NCBI GenBank assembly: GCA_012730015.1
Contig: JAAYBT010000019.1
Location: 1-36,258, forward strand
Reading direction: 5' to 3'
Length of the DNA: 36,258 nucleotides
From: Clostridiaceae bacterium
GTDB taxonomy: Bacteria; Bacillota; Clostridia; Acetivibrionales; DTU013
The notes below the pieces were generated by a model. The model saw only the letters and a list, made by a program, of their open reading frames with translations, was not told the origin of the DNA and did no database searches. Shown in pieces: positions 7,177-14,710 of this stretch (positions are counted from its first letter, which is position 1; each line of letters begins with the position of its first letter). The position numbers and the translations under genes were made by a program.

Positions 7177-7944
7177 ATGGATTTTGTATCAAATCCCAAT
7201 TTACCTGATAAACCTGTTGGACTGGCTGTGGCAGGAAGCTGTATTGGAGATAGCTCGGTAGAAAGATTGGAAGGGCTCGGGGTGAAGACTCTCCTGATGC
7301 CTCCGCATTCGTTTTTATACGATGCTGTATCCAGCCATCCGGACATGTTGCTTCATCATGTGGGTGCAGATATCATTGTGTATGCCCCCGAGACCGATGA
7401 AGGCCTACTTGACATGCTTAGATTAAACGGGTTCAAGCTTTTGCGTGGAGAAAAGAGGCTTTGTGCCAGATATCCGGATGATGTTGCATATAATGTAGCC
7501 AGAGTTGGGAAATACTACTTTCACAATCTAAAGCATACCGATAGGCTGCTGACGGAGCTGCTGAATCGGCGGGGGATTGAGCCAGTCCATGTGGAGCAGG
7601 GCTACTCAAAGTGTTCTGTTTTGACGGTTGATGAGCAATCCTTGATTACTACGGATGCAGGAATCGCAAAAGCCGCGCAAAAAGTAGGGCTGGATGTGCT
7701 TTTGGCAAAATGTGGCAGCTCGATTCGACTGCCTGGATTAAACTATGGATTTATTGGCGGTGCCTGCGGACTGATTTCAAAATCCATATGCGTTGTGAAC
7801 GGCTCTTTGGAGAAGCTGGACGACAGCCAGGCTATTGTTTCATTTCTTTCAAAAAGACAAATCAGAGTCATAGAGCTTTCTGACGATTTTGTTACTGATG
7901 TGGGATCAATTATTCCTTTGATGTCAATAAATACGGCGACCTAA
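7177..7944 (+). CDS. GME-fold protein, DUF6873-like
   Basis: I prefer ATG 7177 (MDFVSNPNLPDKPVGLAV) because AGAGG lies about 9 nt upstream and the promoter -10 overlaps the track start (GTG 7156). The 255-aa protein has the pseudo-repeat layout of guanidino-group-modifying (GME/DDAH-type) folds: HPDMLLHHVGADIIVYAPE, VARVGKYYFHN, and a late QGYSKCSVLTVDEQSLITTD. The Cys in YSKCSVLTVD and the Asp in the TTDAGI motif are conserved-looking, but I do not see the full DDAH His/Cys catalytic set, so enzymatic activity is uncertain. Such proteins are common in Clostridia without assigned function. It is followed by the sporulation gene ytxC on the same strand after about 130 nt. Confidence 0.6.
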   Translation: MDFVSNPNLPDKPVGLAVAGSCIGDSSVERLEGLGVKTLLMPPHSFLYDAVSSHPDMLLHHVGADIIVYAPETDEGLLDMLRLNGFKLLRGEKRLCARYPDDVAYNVARVGKYYFHNLKHTDRLLTELLNRRGIEPVHVEQGYSKCSVLTVDEQSLITTDAGIAKAAQKVGLDVLLAKCGSSIRLPGLNYGFIGGACGLISKSICVVNGSLEKLDDSQAIVSFLSKRQIRVIELSDDFVTDVGSIIPLMSINTAT

Positions 7945-8072
7945 CGCTGTAACTAACTATCCTTTTCTACATATACTATATAAGATTAATCGACGCAGCA
8001 AATGGGCATATATTCCGTGTTGTATACAACATTTTTATAAGACATATACTAGCACCTGAAAGGATGTGAAGC

Positions 8073-8987
8073 TTGATGCAGTTTCTTTGCATCGGAGTAA
8101 ACGGAAGCGCTGTTGAAGTCATGCAGTATATAGAAAAGGAGCTCCGACAGCTTAAAGACAAGAAGATTAATTACTCCATCAATGAAATCAATTCCGATGG
8201 GTTGACCTCAATAATTTGCACATTGAATGAAGGCAGGATTTATCGTGAAAAATCTCTGGAATCATACAAGGTGCTGATAACATATATTTCTAATGCATTG
8301 GCCGACTATATTATGAAGCAGTATGAGGAACGCCTGCTGACCAGGATTATCAGTGGAAACTTCTGCTATTTCAATGGGGCGGAGAGGAGAGAAATACTTT
8401 CCCGGGCTCTCAAAATTATCAAAAATGAAGACAAGACCTTTATAAACAGTCTTTTTCACATCAAGAGAAGAAGCATTATCATTAAACGGCTGATGGACTA
8501 CTTCGAAAATTCCAATAGCATTATCCTGGATGGCTTTGTTAATTTCAGGCTTAAGGAATATATGAAGGATCTTGAGGATGTAGTTGACAAGGCCGTGGAT
8601 GATTTCCTAACCGATCGTGAGTATAAGGAATTTATTAGATTATTGCGCTATTTTGTCGATATTCAGGAGCCTAAGATTGATACGGTTCACGTGGTTGTCA
8701 ATTTTGACAGCAGGTATGTGCTGCTCGACGGGACGAGGAGGGAAATAACTAATGAATGTGTCCGGGAGTATGTGAACGAGATTTCGACAGAAATTAATTA
8801 TGATGACTTGCTGGTAAGCTCGCTGATAACCTTTGCGCCGAAAAAAATTATTCTTCATGGCACAGGAAGGTTTAGGAATAAAGAGCTGATTGAAACTATT
8901 AAGAGCATTTTTATAGGGCGCGTAGTAATATGCCACGGTTGCGAGGTGTGCTCTGCAAAAATGCTTAAAAGTGAGACGAAGAAGTGA
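8073..8987 (+). CDS. ytxC: Putative sporulation protein, YtxC family
   Basis: The 304-aa ORF has two adjacent possible starts, TTG 8073 and ATG 8076; AAAGGATG upstream fits either. The C-terminal region VVVNFDSRYVLLDGTRREITNECVREYVNEI followed by NYDDLLVSSLITFAPKKIILHG is what I recognise from YtxC-like proteins, which are confined to spore formers. The body is charged and alpha-helical, with no signal peptide or membrane span. The final residues CHGCEVCSAKM give three cysteines (CxxC plus one). The exact biochemical role of YtxC is not established. No terminator follows immediately; an independent promoter at 9072 starts the next unit. Confidence 0.8.
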   Translation: MMQFLCIGVNGSAVEVMQYIEKELRQLKDKKINYSINEINSDGLTSIICTLNEGRIYREKSLESYKVLITYISNALADYIMKQYEERLLTRIISGNFCYFNGAERREILSRALKIIKNEDKTFINSLFHIKRRSIIIKRLMDYFENSNSIILDGFVNFRLKEYMKDLEDVVDKAVDDFLTDREYKEFIRLLRYFVDIQEPKIDTVHVVVNFDSRYVLLDGTRREITNECVREYVNEISTEINYDDLLVSSLITFAPKKIILHGTGRFRNKELIETIKSIFIGRVVICHGCEVCSAKMLKSETKK

Positions 8988-9071
8988 CGGGACAAAAATA
9001 TGCTTGCAGATAAATATCTACAAATAAAGCCAACATATCGGCAATTTCAACATAATTATTTAATATTTATA

Positions 9072-9099
9072 TTGACAAGCTGTTATGTCATGGTAAAAT
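9072..9099 (+). promoter_or_regulatory. Near-consensus sigma-A promoter
   Basis: TTGACA, 16-nt spacer, TAAAAT. The expected transcription start is near 9106, about 300 nt upstream of the next gene. Confidence 0.7.
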
Positions 9100-9105
9100 A
9101 GACTT

Positions 9106-9284
9106 GTAGCACAACATGCTGTATAAAATATGTTGCGCATGTACATAATATAGTTATTCTTGGACATTAAAAGTTTTAGATTTTTTACTAAAGATAAAAT
9201 ATTTAAGAAACAAGCGACAATCTTTCAGTGTACAAATGAAGAGAATCCGGGAAAAGAAAAGAGAGTCAATGACTCTCTTTTTCC
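9106..9284 (+). ncRNA. Candidate small RNA or attenuated leader, about 175 nt
   Basis: A strong promoter and an intrinsic terminator bound this segment, which has no ORF with an RBS. Near its 5' end CAACAT and ATGTTG form a hairpin (about 9109-9139). Either it is a free-standing sRNA or the terminator is an attenuator in the leader of the P-loop/Asp23 gene at 9405. The sequence does not match a riboswitch class I can recognise. Confidence 0.45.
9249..9284 (+). terminator. Intrinsic terminator, AAAGAGAGTC-GACTCTCTTTTT
   Basis: GAGAGTC and GACTCTC flank a 3-nt loop, with flanking A-rich and T-rich tracts extending the symmetry and a run of five T. Confidence 0.8.
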
Positions 9285-9404
9285 CTTCTATGGACAAAAT
9301 CATTTCCATTTTGATAAGATATAGATAATTTCTCTAGCATAGTTATAGAGAAGTGGCGTAAGCTTTATCTTACAGATAATATGAACTGTCGGGAGGTTGA
9401 CTGA

Positions 9405-10223
9405 TTGAAAACAATCGGTTTTGTCGGAGCAAGCGGTACCGGAAAGAGCCATAGGGCATCGTGGGTGGCCAGAGAAAGAGGGATAGATTATATCATAGAT
9501 GATGGACTCTTTATTAGGGTAAACCAGGTCCTTGCGGGCACGTCAGCCAAGAAGGAAAAGACCAGGATTGCCTCTATTAAGCATGCACTATTTACCAATG
9601 ATGAGCATGCCAATGAGCTGATGGAGGCTATCCGAGTAAATAAACCCGGCGCCATAATGATACTTGGGACCTCCGAAGGTATGGTGGAACGAATTGCCCA
9701 AAGGCTGCAGCTACCTGAAATAAGTGAGATTATTCGTATCGAGGACGTGGCGGATGAATTTGAAATTAAGCAGGCTGTTGCCACCAGGCGGGAGCAAGGC
9801 AAGCATGTTATCCCCGTTCCTACCTTCGAGATAAAGAAAGACTTCTCCGGCTATTTTCTTGATCCGCTTCAAATATTCAGGCGTAAAGGGAAGGTTAATT
9901 ACCAGCTGGACGGCGAGAAATCTGTTGTAAGACCGACCTTCAGCTATCTTGGCAGCTATACCATATCTGATTATACAGTTTATCAGATTGTGGAATTTGT
10001 TGTAACCAATATGGAGGGAGTAGGTAAGATTTCGAGGTTTCGTGCTGAAAACCATGATGAGGGTATTACTATGGAGATGGAGCTGGTGTTAGTATATGGC
10101 TACAATATCCGCAGACTTATCCAGGAAATCCAGCGCAGGGTTAGTGAGGAAGTGCAAAGGCTGACCGCGCTCAATATTAAGCAGGTTAATGTTACGGTGA
10201 AAAGTCTTATTATTGAAAAATAG
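9405..10223 (+). CDS. P-loop NTPase fused to an Asp23/Gls24-type domain
   Basis: A TTG start at 9405 is set by GGGAGG 8-9 nt upstream. Residues 1-15 contain a Walker A motif, GFVGASGTGKSHRA, at the extreme N-terminus. The middle has ATPase-like strand and helix segments (GAIMILGTSEGMVERIAQRL), and residues about 165-272 resemble the alkaline-shock Asp23/Gls24 domain (YTISDYTVYQIVEFVV ... ELVLVYGYNIRRLIQEIQRR). In Firmicutes Asp23 proteins attach to the membrane or respond to envelope stress; coupling to a nucleotide-binding domain recurs in Clostridia, but its task is unknown to me. No signal peptide or membrane helix. It is followed by the alcohol dehydrogenase after 65 nt without an obvious terminator. 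Confidence 0.75.
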   Translation: MKTIGFVGASGTGKSHRASWVARERGIDYIIDDGLFIRVNQVLAGTSAKKEKTRIASIKHALFTNDEHANELMEAIRVNKPGAIMILGTSEGMVERIAQRLQLPEISEIIRIEDVADEFEIKQAVATRREQGKHVIPVPTFEIKKDFSGYFLDPLQIFRRKGKVNYQLDGEKSVVRPTFSYLGSYTISDYTVYQIVEFVVTNMEGVGKISRFRAENHDEGITMEMELVLVYGYNIRRLIQEIQRRVSEEVQRLTALNIKQVNVTVKSLIIEK

Positions 10224-10288
10224 TCGTTTGTCTCGGCTGGCGAATGGGTAACCTATTATGTGGAAGCATATAATTTAGGAGGTTACAC

Positions 10289-11461
10289 ATGAATAATTTT
10301 ACATTCCAAAACACAACAAAGATCATATTTGGCAAGGGTAATGAAAGCACTGTTGGGTCAGAGGTAAGTAAATACTCGAAAAAGGTGCTGTTACACTATG
10401 GCGGAGGCAGCATCAAGAAATCAGGGCTATATGATAAGGTCGTTAATTCCCTGAAGGAAGCGGGAGTTGAATATATAGAGCTTGGCGGAGTAAAGCCCAA
10501 CCCAAGGCTTAGCCTCATTTATGAAGGTATCGATTTATGCAGGAAGAATGATATTGATTTTATACTTGCTGTCGGTGGTGGCAGCGTAATTGATTCGGCA
10601 AAGGGAATCGCCGTGGGAGTACTATATGATGGCGATGTCTGGGATCTATACACTCGAAAGGGCAGCACTGAAAAGGCTCTTCCCATAGGCACAATACTGA
10701 CCATTCCCGCAGCAGGGAGCGAGAGCAGCGGCTCTTCTGTGGTCACAAAAGAGGAAGGTCAGCTAAAGAGAGACATCGGATATGATTTCATTAAACCGCA
10801 GTTTTCAATATTGAACCCCGAATTGTGCTCGACACTCCCTCCATACCAGGTAGCATGCGGCGCAGCGGACATAATGGCGCATATTATGGAAAGATACTTT
10901 ACCAATACGCCTAATGTCGAGTTGACCGACAGACTAAGCGAAGCAACATTATTAACGGTGATTAATAATATACCGCGTGTTTTAGAAGACCTTAATGATT
11001 ACGATGCATTTGCAGAGGTCATGTGGGCTGGGACCATTGCACATAACGGTTTGCTTGGTACCGGCAGGCAGGAGGACTGGTCATCACATAAAATTGAGCA
11101 TGAGCTAAGCGGCATATATGATATCGCCCATGGAGCAGGACTTGCGATTGTATTCCCAGCATGGATGAAATACGTCTACAAGACAAATGTGGACCGCTTC
11201 GTTCAATTTGCCGTGAGGGTCTGGAAGGTGGAGCAGGATTTTGCGAACCCGGAAAAGACGGTACTAGAAGGGATTGCAAGGATGGAGGACTTCTTCAGGA
11301 GCATCGGGCTTCCGGTTCGCTTAAGCGAAGCCGGGATAACAGATGACCGATTTGAGGAAATGGCTCAGAAGGCCATAGATGCCGTGGAGGAAGATTCGTT
11401 TGGTAGCTTCCGGGAGCTGAAGAAGGAAGATATTGTGAATATTTATAAGCTTGCAAAATAA
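10289..11461 (+). CDS. Iron-containing alcohol dehydrogenase, butanol-dehydrogenase type
   Basis: The 390-aa protein belongs to group III Fe-dependent alcohol dehydrogenases and would reduce aldehydes such as butyraldehyde with NAD(P)H in the cytoplasm. Nucleotide binding is shown by LLHYGGGSIKKSGLYDKV near 34 and AVGGGSVIDSAKGIA near 94. The metal ligands are visible: Asp and His in CGAADIMAHIMERY near 195, His in WSSHKIEHELSG near 266, and His in YDIAHGAGLAIVFPAWMKY near 280. Length and motif spacing match BdhA/BdhB and YqhD-like enzymes. RBS AGGAGG lies 7 nt from the ATG, and a strong terminator follows. Cofactor choice and physiological substrate cannot be read with certainty. Confidence 0.9.
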   Translation: MNNFTFQNTTKIIFGKGNESTVGSEVSKYSKKVLLHYGGGSIKKSGLYDKVVNSLKEAGVEYIELGGVKPNPRLSLIYEGIDLCRKNDIDFILAVGGGSVIDSAKGIAVGVLYDGDVWDLYTRKGSTEKALPIGTILTIPAAGSESSGSSVVTKEEGQLKRDIGYDFIKPQFSILNPELCSTLPPYQVACGAADIMAHIMERYFTNTPNVELTDRLSEATLLTVINNIPRVLEDLNDYDAFAEVMWAGTIAHNGLLGTGRQEDWSSHKIEHELSGIYDIAHGAGLAIVFPAWMKYVYKTNVDRFVQFAVRVWKVEQDFANPEKTVLEGIARMEDFFRSIGLPVRLSEAGITDDRFEEMAQKAIDAVEEDSFGSFRELKKEDIVNIYKLAK

Positions 11462-11496
11462 ATAAGGTACCTTTCACCGAACCATAAATATAATGA

Positions 11497-11527
11497 TACC
11501 ATGGAGTGTTGCTCCATGGTATTTTTT
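11497..11527 (+). terminator. Terminator of the alcohol dehydrogenase gene
   Basis: TACCATGGAG and CTCCATGGTA form a perfect 10-bp stem with a TGTTG loop, followed by six T. Confidence 0.9.
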
Positions 11528-11532
11528 GTGGA

Positions 11533-11564
11533 GGGACGACACAACAGAAACGTCCCCCTGTGTC
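11533..11564 (+). repeat. REP-like element with two interleaved inverted repeats
   Basis: GGGACG (11533-38) pairs with CGTCCC (11551-56), while GACACA (11538-43) pairs with TGTGTC (11559-64), giving an interleaved, pseudoknot-like arrangement. Its complement carries GGGGACGTTTCT, the same core as the repeats inside the gene at 15088-16806. It lies between the adh terminator and the DUF4397 ribosome-binding site. Confidence 0.6.
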
Positions 11565-11585
11565 ATGGTGAAAGGAGAAATCAGA

Positions 11586-12272
11586 ATGAATTGCTACAAG
11601 GGCTTTCAATACAGGAATAATGTGATGCGGCGGCCATGTCCATATATGGCTGGACACGATATGCGACAGCAATTTTCCTACATGCGTTTGCTTCATGCAT
11701 CGCCAAATATGCAGACGGTGGATGTGTATGCAAACGGCAGCCCTATTGCCTATGGCTTATCCTATGGCGGATTCACGGAGTATCTTCAAATGGTACCTGG
11801 CAGATATATTGTGCAGATATTTGCAGCAGGAACTACAGCTCCGGAATTGCTGAATACTGTTTTTGAGCTCCCGGGGCAGTCAATTAATACGGCAGTTATT
11901 ATTGGCTTAGCTCCAAATATCACAATAAAGACTTTCTTTGAGACTGTAATACAAATTGCGCCGGGCCAGCTATATCTGCGCTTTGCTAATCTGGTGCCCA
12001 ATAGCCCGGATATGGATTTAGTCCTCTCTGACGGAACGAGGCTATTTGAGGATGTTACTTTTGGTATGGCTACAAACTACAGGCCGATAACAGCAGGGAC
12101 GCGCATATTTAATCTACTGCAGAGTGTCACAGGAGCAAGGCTCTTGTATGTGCCCAACATAAGTCTCGCAGAGGGTCGATTCTACACAATTTATGCAGTT
12201 GGTCTGATAGGAGGGACACCGCCGCTTCAGGTGCTGATACCGTTGGACGGGAATTCATATATCCGGGTATAG
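11586..12272 (+). CDS. DUF4397 domain protein (two repeats)
   Basis: The track ORF begins inside the upstream terminator; the real start is ATG 11586 (MNCYKGFQYRNN), with AAAGGAG about 8 nt upstream. The 228-aa protein has two related beta-rich units, each resembling DUF4397: FSYMRLLHASPNMQTVDVYANG near 31, and LYLRFANLVPNSPDMDLVLSDG near 125. No signal peptide is visible; the Cys/Met/Arg-rich N-terminus (residues 1-25) is unusual. DUF4397 proteins in other bacteria are mostly surface or exported, and clostridial versions without a signal could be spore-surface components; that is speculation. It converges on the minus-strand DUF6062 gene. Confidence 0.75.
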   Translation: MNCYKGFQYRNNVMRRPCPYMAGHDMRQQFSYMRLLHASPNMQTVDVYANGSPIAYGLSYGGFTEYLQMVPGRYIVQIFAAGTTAPELLNTVFELPGQSINTAVIIGLAPNITIKTFFETVIQIAPGQLYLRFANLVPNSPDMDLVLSDGTRLFEDVTFGMATNYRPITAGTRIFNLLQSVTGARLLYVPNISLAEGRFYTIYAVGLIGGTPPLQVLIPLDGNSYIRV

Positions 12273-12313
12273 GTTAGGTTAACAAACGCTTGGCGGCTGA
12301 CTTCTTGCTGCCA

Positions 12314-13093
12314 TTATTTCAAGTCGGAATAGCCCTTTAGCTTCTGTATGCTGCGAGGCAATGCATCCTTGGAATTGCCCCAGGGAGCATCATTGTTTCG
12401 GTAATCGAATTTTTTCGTGAACCAATCCAATTCCTTCTCAATTCTATCCAGGTTTTCAATCTGCTGCTCCATGAGCTGACTCAGGAACCTTTCGCTCTCA
12501 GCGGCTTTCAGATATTTTTGTGATGCTTCAATGAGCATTCTTAAATGAACTAGACAAAAACCTTTCTTCTCTGAGAAGAGTTTGCGGAAATCTGCCTCCT
12601 TCGACCAAAGGTACATGATGACATCCAGATATCTGTCCATCGTATGCTCCAGACGGCCGCATATGGTGCAGCTGTTTTCCATATCAATCAACAGCTTAAG
12701 CAGCTTAGTGTGTGGAGAGGAAGCGGACTTCTTCTCTTTGCCAAATCGGCCGGTCAGGGAGCTGAGAACCGAGTCAGAATTTCTTCTAATGTTTGTTGCT
12801 TTGATGATGTCCCTGCTAATCTCCTTAATCTGTGAAAGCTTCTCATTCAAATGGGTGTGTGTCTCAAGAGCCAAGCCCAGTCGATTCTCCTGCCTGTTGT
12901 AGAGCAGCTCAAAATGTCTGCGGCAAAAGCCCTTTTTATTGGTGTCTATTCTGCTATCCGGCTCCATTAGCGCAGGACCAAGATAATAATCGGTATAGTC
13001 ATTTTCAAGCTTACTATGGAGAAGGCATAATGGACATTCACAGTCTTGTCCAAACGCTTCAGTTACAGGGATTGTGTAAATCTTTTCTTTCAT
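12314..13093 (-). CDS. DUF6062 family Cys-rich protein
   Basis: The start is ATG 13093 (MKEKIYTIPVTEAFGQ), where GGAGGAG lies 5-6 nt upstream; the longer track ORF reads through the promoter region. The 259-aa helical protein has paired cysteine motifs typical of DUF6062: CECPLCLLHSKLENDY near 19, KGFCRRHFELLY near 56, a central CTICGRLEHTMDRYLD, and KGFCLVHLRMLIEAS. The duplicated CxxC ... FCxxH arrangement suggests two structural metal sites. The family has no assigned function. The gene is divergent from the OGG1-type glycosylase across a perfect palindrome that may carry both promoters. Confidence 0.8.
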   Translation of the reverse strand: MKEKIYTIPVTEAFGQDCECPLCLLHSKLENDYTDYYLGPALMEPDSRIDTNKKGFCRRHFELLYNRQENRLGLALETHTHLNEKLSQIKEISRDIIKATNIRRNSDSVLSSLTGRFGKEKKSASSPHTKLLKLLIDMENSCTICGRLEHTMDRYLDVIMYLWSKEADFRKLFSEKKGFCLVHLRMLIEASQKYLKAAESERFLSQLMEQQIENLDRIEKELDWFTKKFDYRNNDAPWGNSKDALPRSIQKLKGYSDLK

Positions 13094-13127
13094 GGGCTCC
13101 TCCTTAACTGTGGTACAATGTATATGT

Positions 13128-13163
13128 ATTATATCATGAATTCGCATTAATTCATGATATAAT
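13128..13163. promoter_or_regulatory. Perfect 15-bp palindrome carrying mirror-image -10 elements
   Basis: ATTATATCATGAATT, a 6-nt spacer, and its exact complement. Each arm ends in TATAAT read outward, with CATGAA 17 nt upstream of each, so the palindrome itself forms two divergent promoter-like sites, one for DUF6062 and one for the glycosylase gene. No T-run follows either arm, which argues against a terminator. Confidence 0.5.
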
Positions 13164-13243
13164 TGCGCATCGCCGCTTTGTAGGCCTTGGAAACAGGAGC
13201 GGGATCAGCAGCACTACCGCTGCCATGATCGTAAATTTGTGAG

Positions 13244-14161
13244 GTGGTTAGCATTTTATATAGAGACTATGAGGTACATTATGAAGAAGCGTCTGTGGAC
13301 AATCCTACAGAAGGCTGTGTAACAGTGTCGGGAGTCAGGGATTTTAACACGACCCACATTTTTGAATGCGGACAATGCTTCAGATGGTACAAGGAGCATG
13401 ATGGCAGCTATACAGGTGTGGTTCGGGGGAAAGCAGCTAATGTGAAATACACGCCGGACAGGCTAATTCTAAAAAATGTTACACTGGATGATTTTAAGCA
13501 GATTTGGTTTGACTACTTTGATCTCGGAACTGATTATGGCATTATCAAAAAGGCGGTATCCATAGATAGCACCATGGAAAAGGCTGTGGAGTTTGGCAAG
13601 GGAATCCGCCTGCTAAGGCAGGAGCCCTGGGAAACCCTGATTTCATTTATACTGTCCTCAAACAATAGGATACCCCGCATTATGAAAATAGTAGGCGAGA
13701 TATCAAGGCTTTTCGGTGATGGCTTTGAGGCCTTTGGCAAAGAATATTTCAGCTTTCCGCATGCACAAGCTCTTTCAGCCTGCTGCCTTGAGCAGATTCA
13801 GGAGTGTAGAGCGGGCTATAGGTGTGGGTACATATATGACACTGCAAGGGCGGTTGATGAGAGTGGATATGACCTTACGGGGCTTACCAAAATGACTACT
13901 GAGGAAGCCAGAAATGATCTTTTGAGGTTCAAGGGCGTCGGCAACAAGGTAGCGGACTGCGTTTTGCTCTACAGCGGAATTAAACGCGATGTTTTCCCAA
14001 CGGATGTTTGGGTCAAGCGGGTCATGGAGGAGCTATATTTTAAGACAGAGGCCAGCTTCAAGCAAATACAGCAGTTTGCAGCAGAAAACTTTGGCGAATA
14101 TGCGGGGGCGGCACAGCAATACTTGTTCTATTATGCAAGGGAGCATAAAATTGGTACCTAG
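13244..14161 (+). CDS. ogg: 8-oxoguanine DNA glycosylase/AP lyase, OGG1 type
   Basis: This enzyme would excise 8-oxoguanine opposite C in base-excision repair. The helix-hairpin-helix reads FKGVGNKVADCVLL with catalytic Lys235, and the GPD-loop Asp is Asp254 in FPTDVWVKRV; their 19-residue spacing equals that of human OGG1 (K249/D268). The N-terminal OGG_N fold is present (FNTTHIFECGQCFRWYKE ... YTGVVRGKAANV), as is WETLISFILSSNNRIPRI. The start is uncertain: GTG 13244 lies within GAGGTGG, which itself looks like the RBS and would then serve an ATT codon at 13253. The 305-aa length is normal for clostridial OGG. Confidence 0.9.
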   Translation: MVSILYRDYEVHYEEASVDNPTEGCVTVSGVRDFNTTHIFECGQCFRWYKEHDGSYTGVVRGKAANVKYTPDRLILKNVTLDDFKQIWFDYFDLGTDYGIIKKAVSIDSTMEKAVEFGKGIRLLRQEPWETLISFILSSNNRIPRIMKIVGEISRLFGDGFEAFGKEYFSFPHAQALSACCLEQIQECRAGYRCGYIYDTARAVDESGYDLTGLTKMTTEEARNDLLRFKGVGNKVADCVLLYSGIKRDVFPTDVWVKRVMEELYFKTEASFKQIQQFAAENFGEYAGAAQQYLFYYAREHKIGT

Positions 14162-14306
14162 TAGTTGATGCATGGGACTATAAGATTATAAGAGGCTTTG
14201 CAATGCAAAATACTCAATAATTATTGTTCAACGTCACATTATGTGTACTCCTTCAATAACATATAGATGTAAGCTATTATGTTCTGATGTTTGGAGTGTG
14301 AGATAT

Positions 14307-14564
14307 ATGGATTGCATCGCGATAATGGATTCGGGAAATTATGCATTGAAGCTTTGCAGCATACTTGAGAGGAAAGGCTATGTTTTTGAAGTGACGTCGA
14401 CCCCCTGCCAGATTTCAAAAGGCGGATGCAGCTATTGTCTAAGATTCCCACTAGCCTACAAGGAGCTTGTGCTGCAGCAGGCCCATATGAACAATATCAC
14501 AATCAGGGAGATCTACAAAGTAGAGCGGGAAGTAATGAAATACAAATATGTAAAAATATTATAA
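14307..14564 (+). CDS. DUF3343 (putative Se/S carrier-like) protein
   Basis: I start at ATG 14307 (MDCIAIMDSGNYALKLCSIL), with GGAG 10 nt upstream; the track ORF adds 22 residues with no RBS. The 85-aa protein matches the DUF3343 pattern: a beta-alpha start in which a ligand-binding loop follows (SGNYALKLCSILERKGY), then VTSTPCQISKGGCSYCLRF with three Cys. Such proteins are described as putative Se/S carriers by similarity; the second half (YCLRFPLAYKELV) fits this. It stands alone, followed by a tiny Cys peptide and the structured RNA. Confidence 0.75.
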   Translation: MDCIAIMDSGNYALKLCSILERKGYVFEVTSTPCQISKGGCSYCLRFPLAYKELVLQQAHMNNITIREIYKVEREVMKYKYVKIL

Positions 14565-14630
14565 TAGTAGCTACAAGATTACTTGCTATGGGAGCGATTT
14601 ATTAGAATGACGTAGATAATAGGAGGCAGA

Positions 14631-14669
14631 ATGAAAAATTCAACGTTCTGTGGGCTTAATTGCTTTTGA
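14631..14669 (+). CDS. Candidate 12-aa Cys-containing peptide
   Basis: An ATG preceded by AGGAGG (4-nt gap, rather short) encodes MKNSTFCGLNCF followed by TGA. Too short for the ORF track. The stop lies 7 nt before the -35 of the structured-RNA promoter. The CxxxC spacing and strong Shine-Dalgarno are the only support; it may be chance. Confidence 0.3.
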   Translation: MKNSTFCGLNCF

Positions 14670-14675
14670 GGTTTG

Positions 14676-14704
14676 TTGTTAAACTGGCGCCAAGGTGCTA
14701 TAAT
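14676..14704 (+). promoter_or_regulatory. Sigma-A promoter of the structured RNA
   Basis: TTGTTA, exact 17-nt spacer, TATAAT. The predicted start is near 14711. Confidence 0.75.
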
Positions 14705-14710
14705 GAAGCT

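Larger units (their letters stand above)
8988..9404. other. Intergenic region of 417 nt with an independent transcription unit
   Basis: Between ytxC and the P-loop/Asp23 gene there is no convincing ORF. The region holds a consensus promoter (9072-9099), a candidate small RNA and an intrinsic terminator (to 9284), then about 120 nt of AT-rich leader before the next gene. Two short ATG ORFs (10 and 30 codons) lack ribosome-binding sites. Confidence 0.6.

Noticed and set aside
9116-9148. 10-codon ORF MLYKICCACT in the orphan RNA unit
   Set aside because: No Shine-Dalgarno and coincides with a hairpin; likely chance.
9235-9330. 30-codon ORF MKRIREKKRESMTLFFPSMD overlapping the terminator
   Set aside because: No RBS, and it reads straight through the terminator stem.
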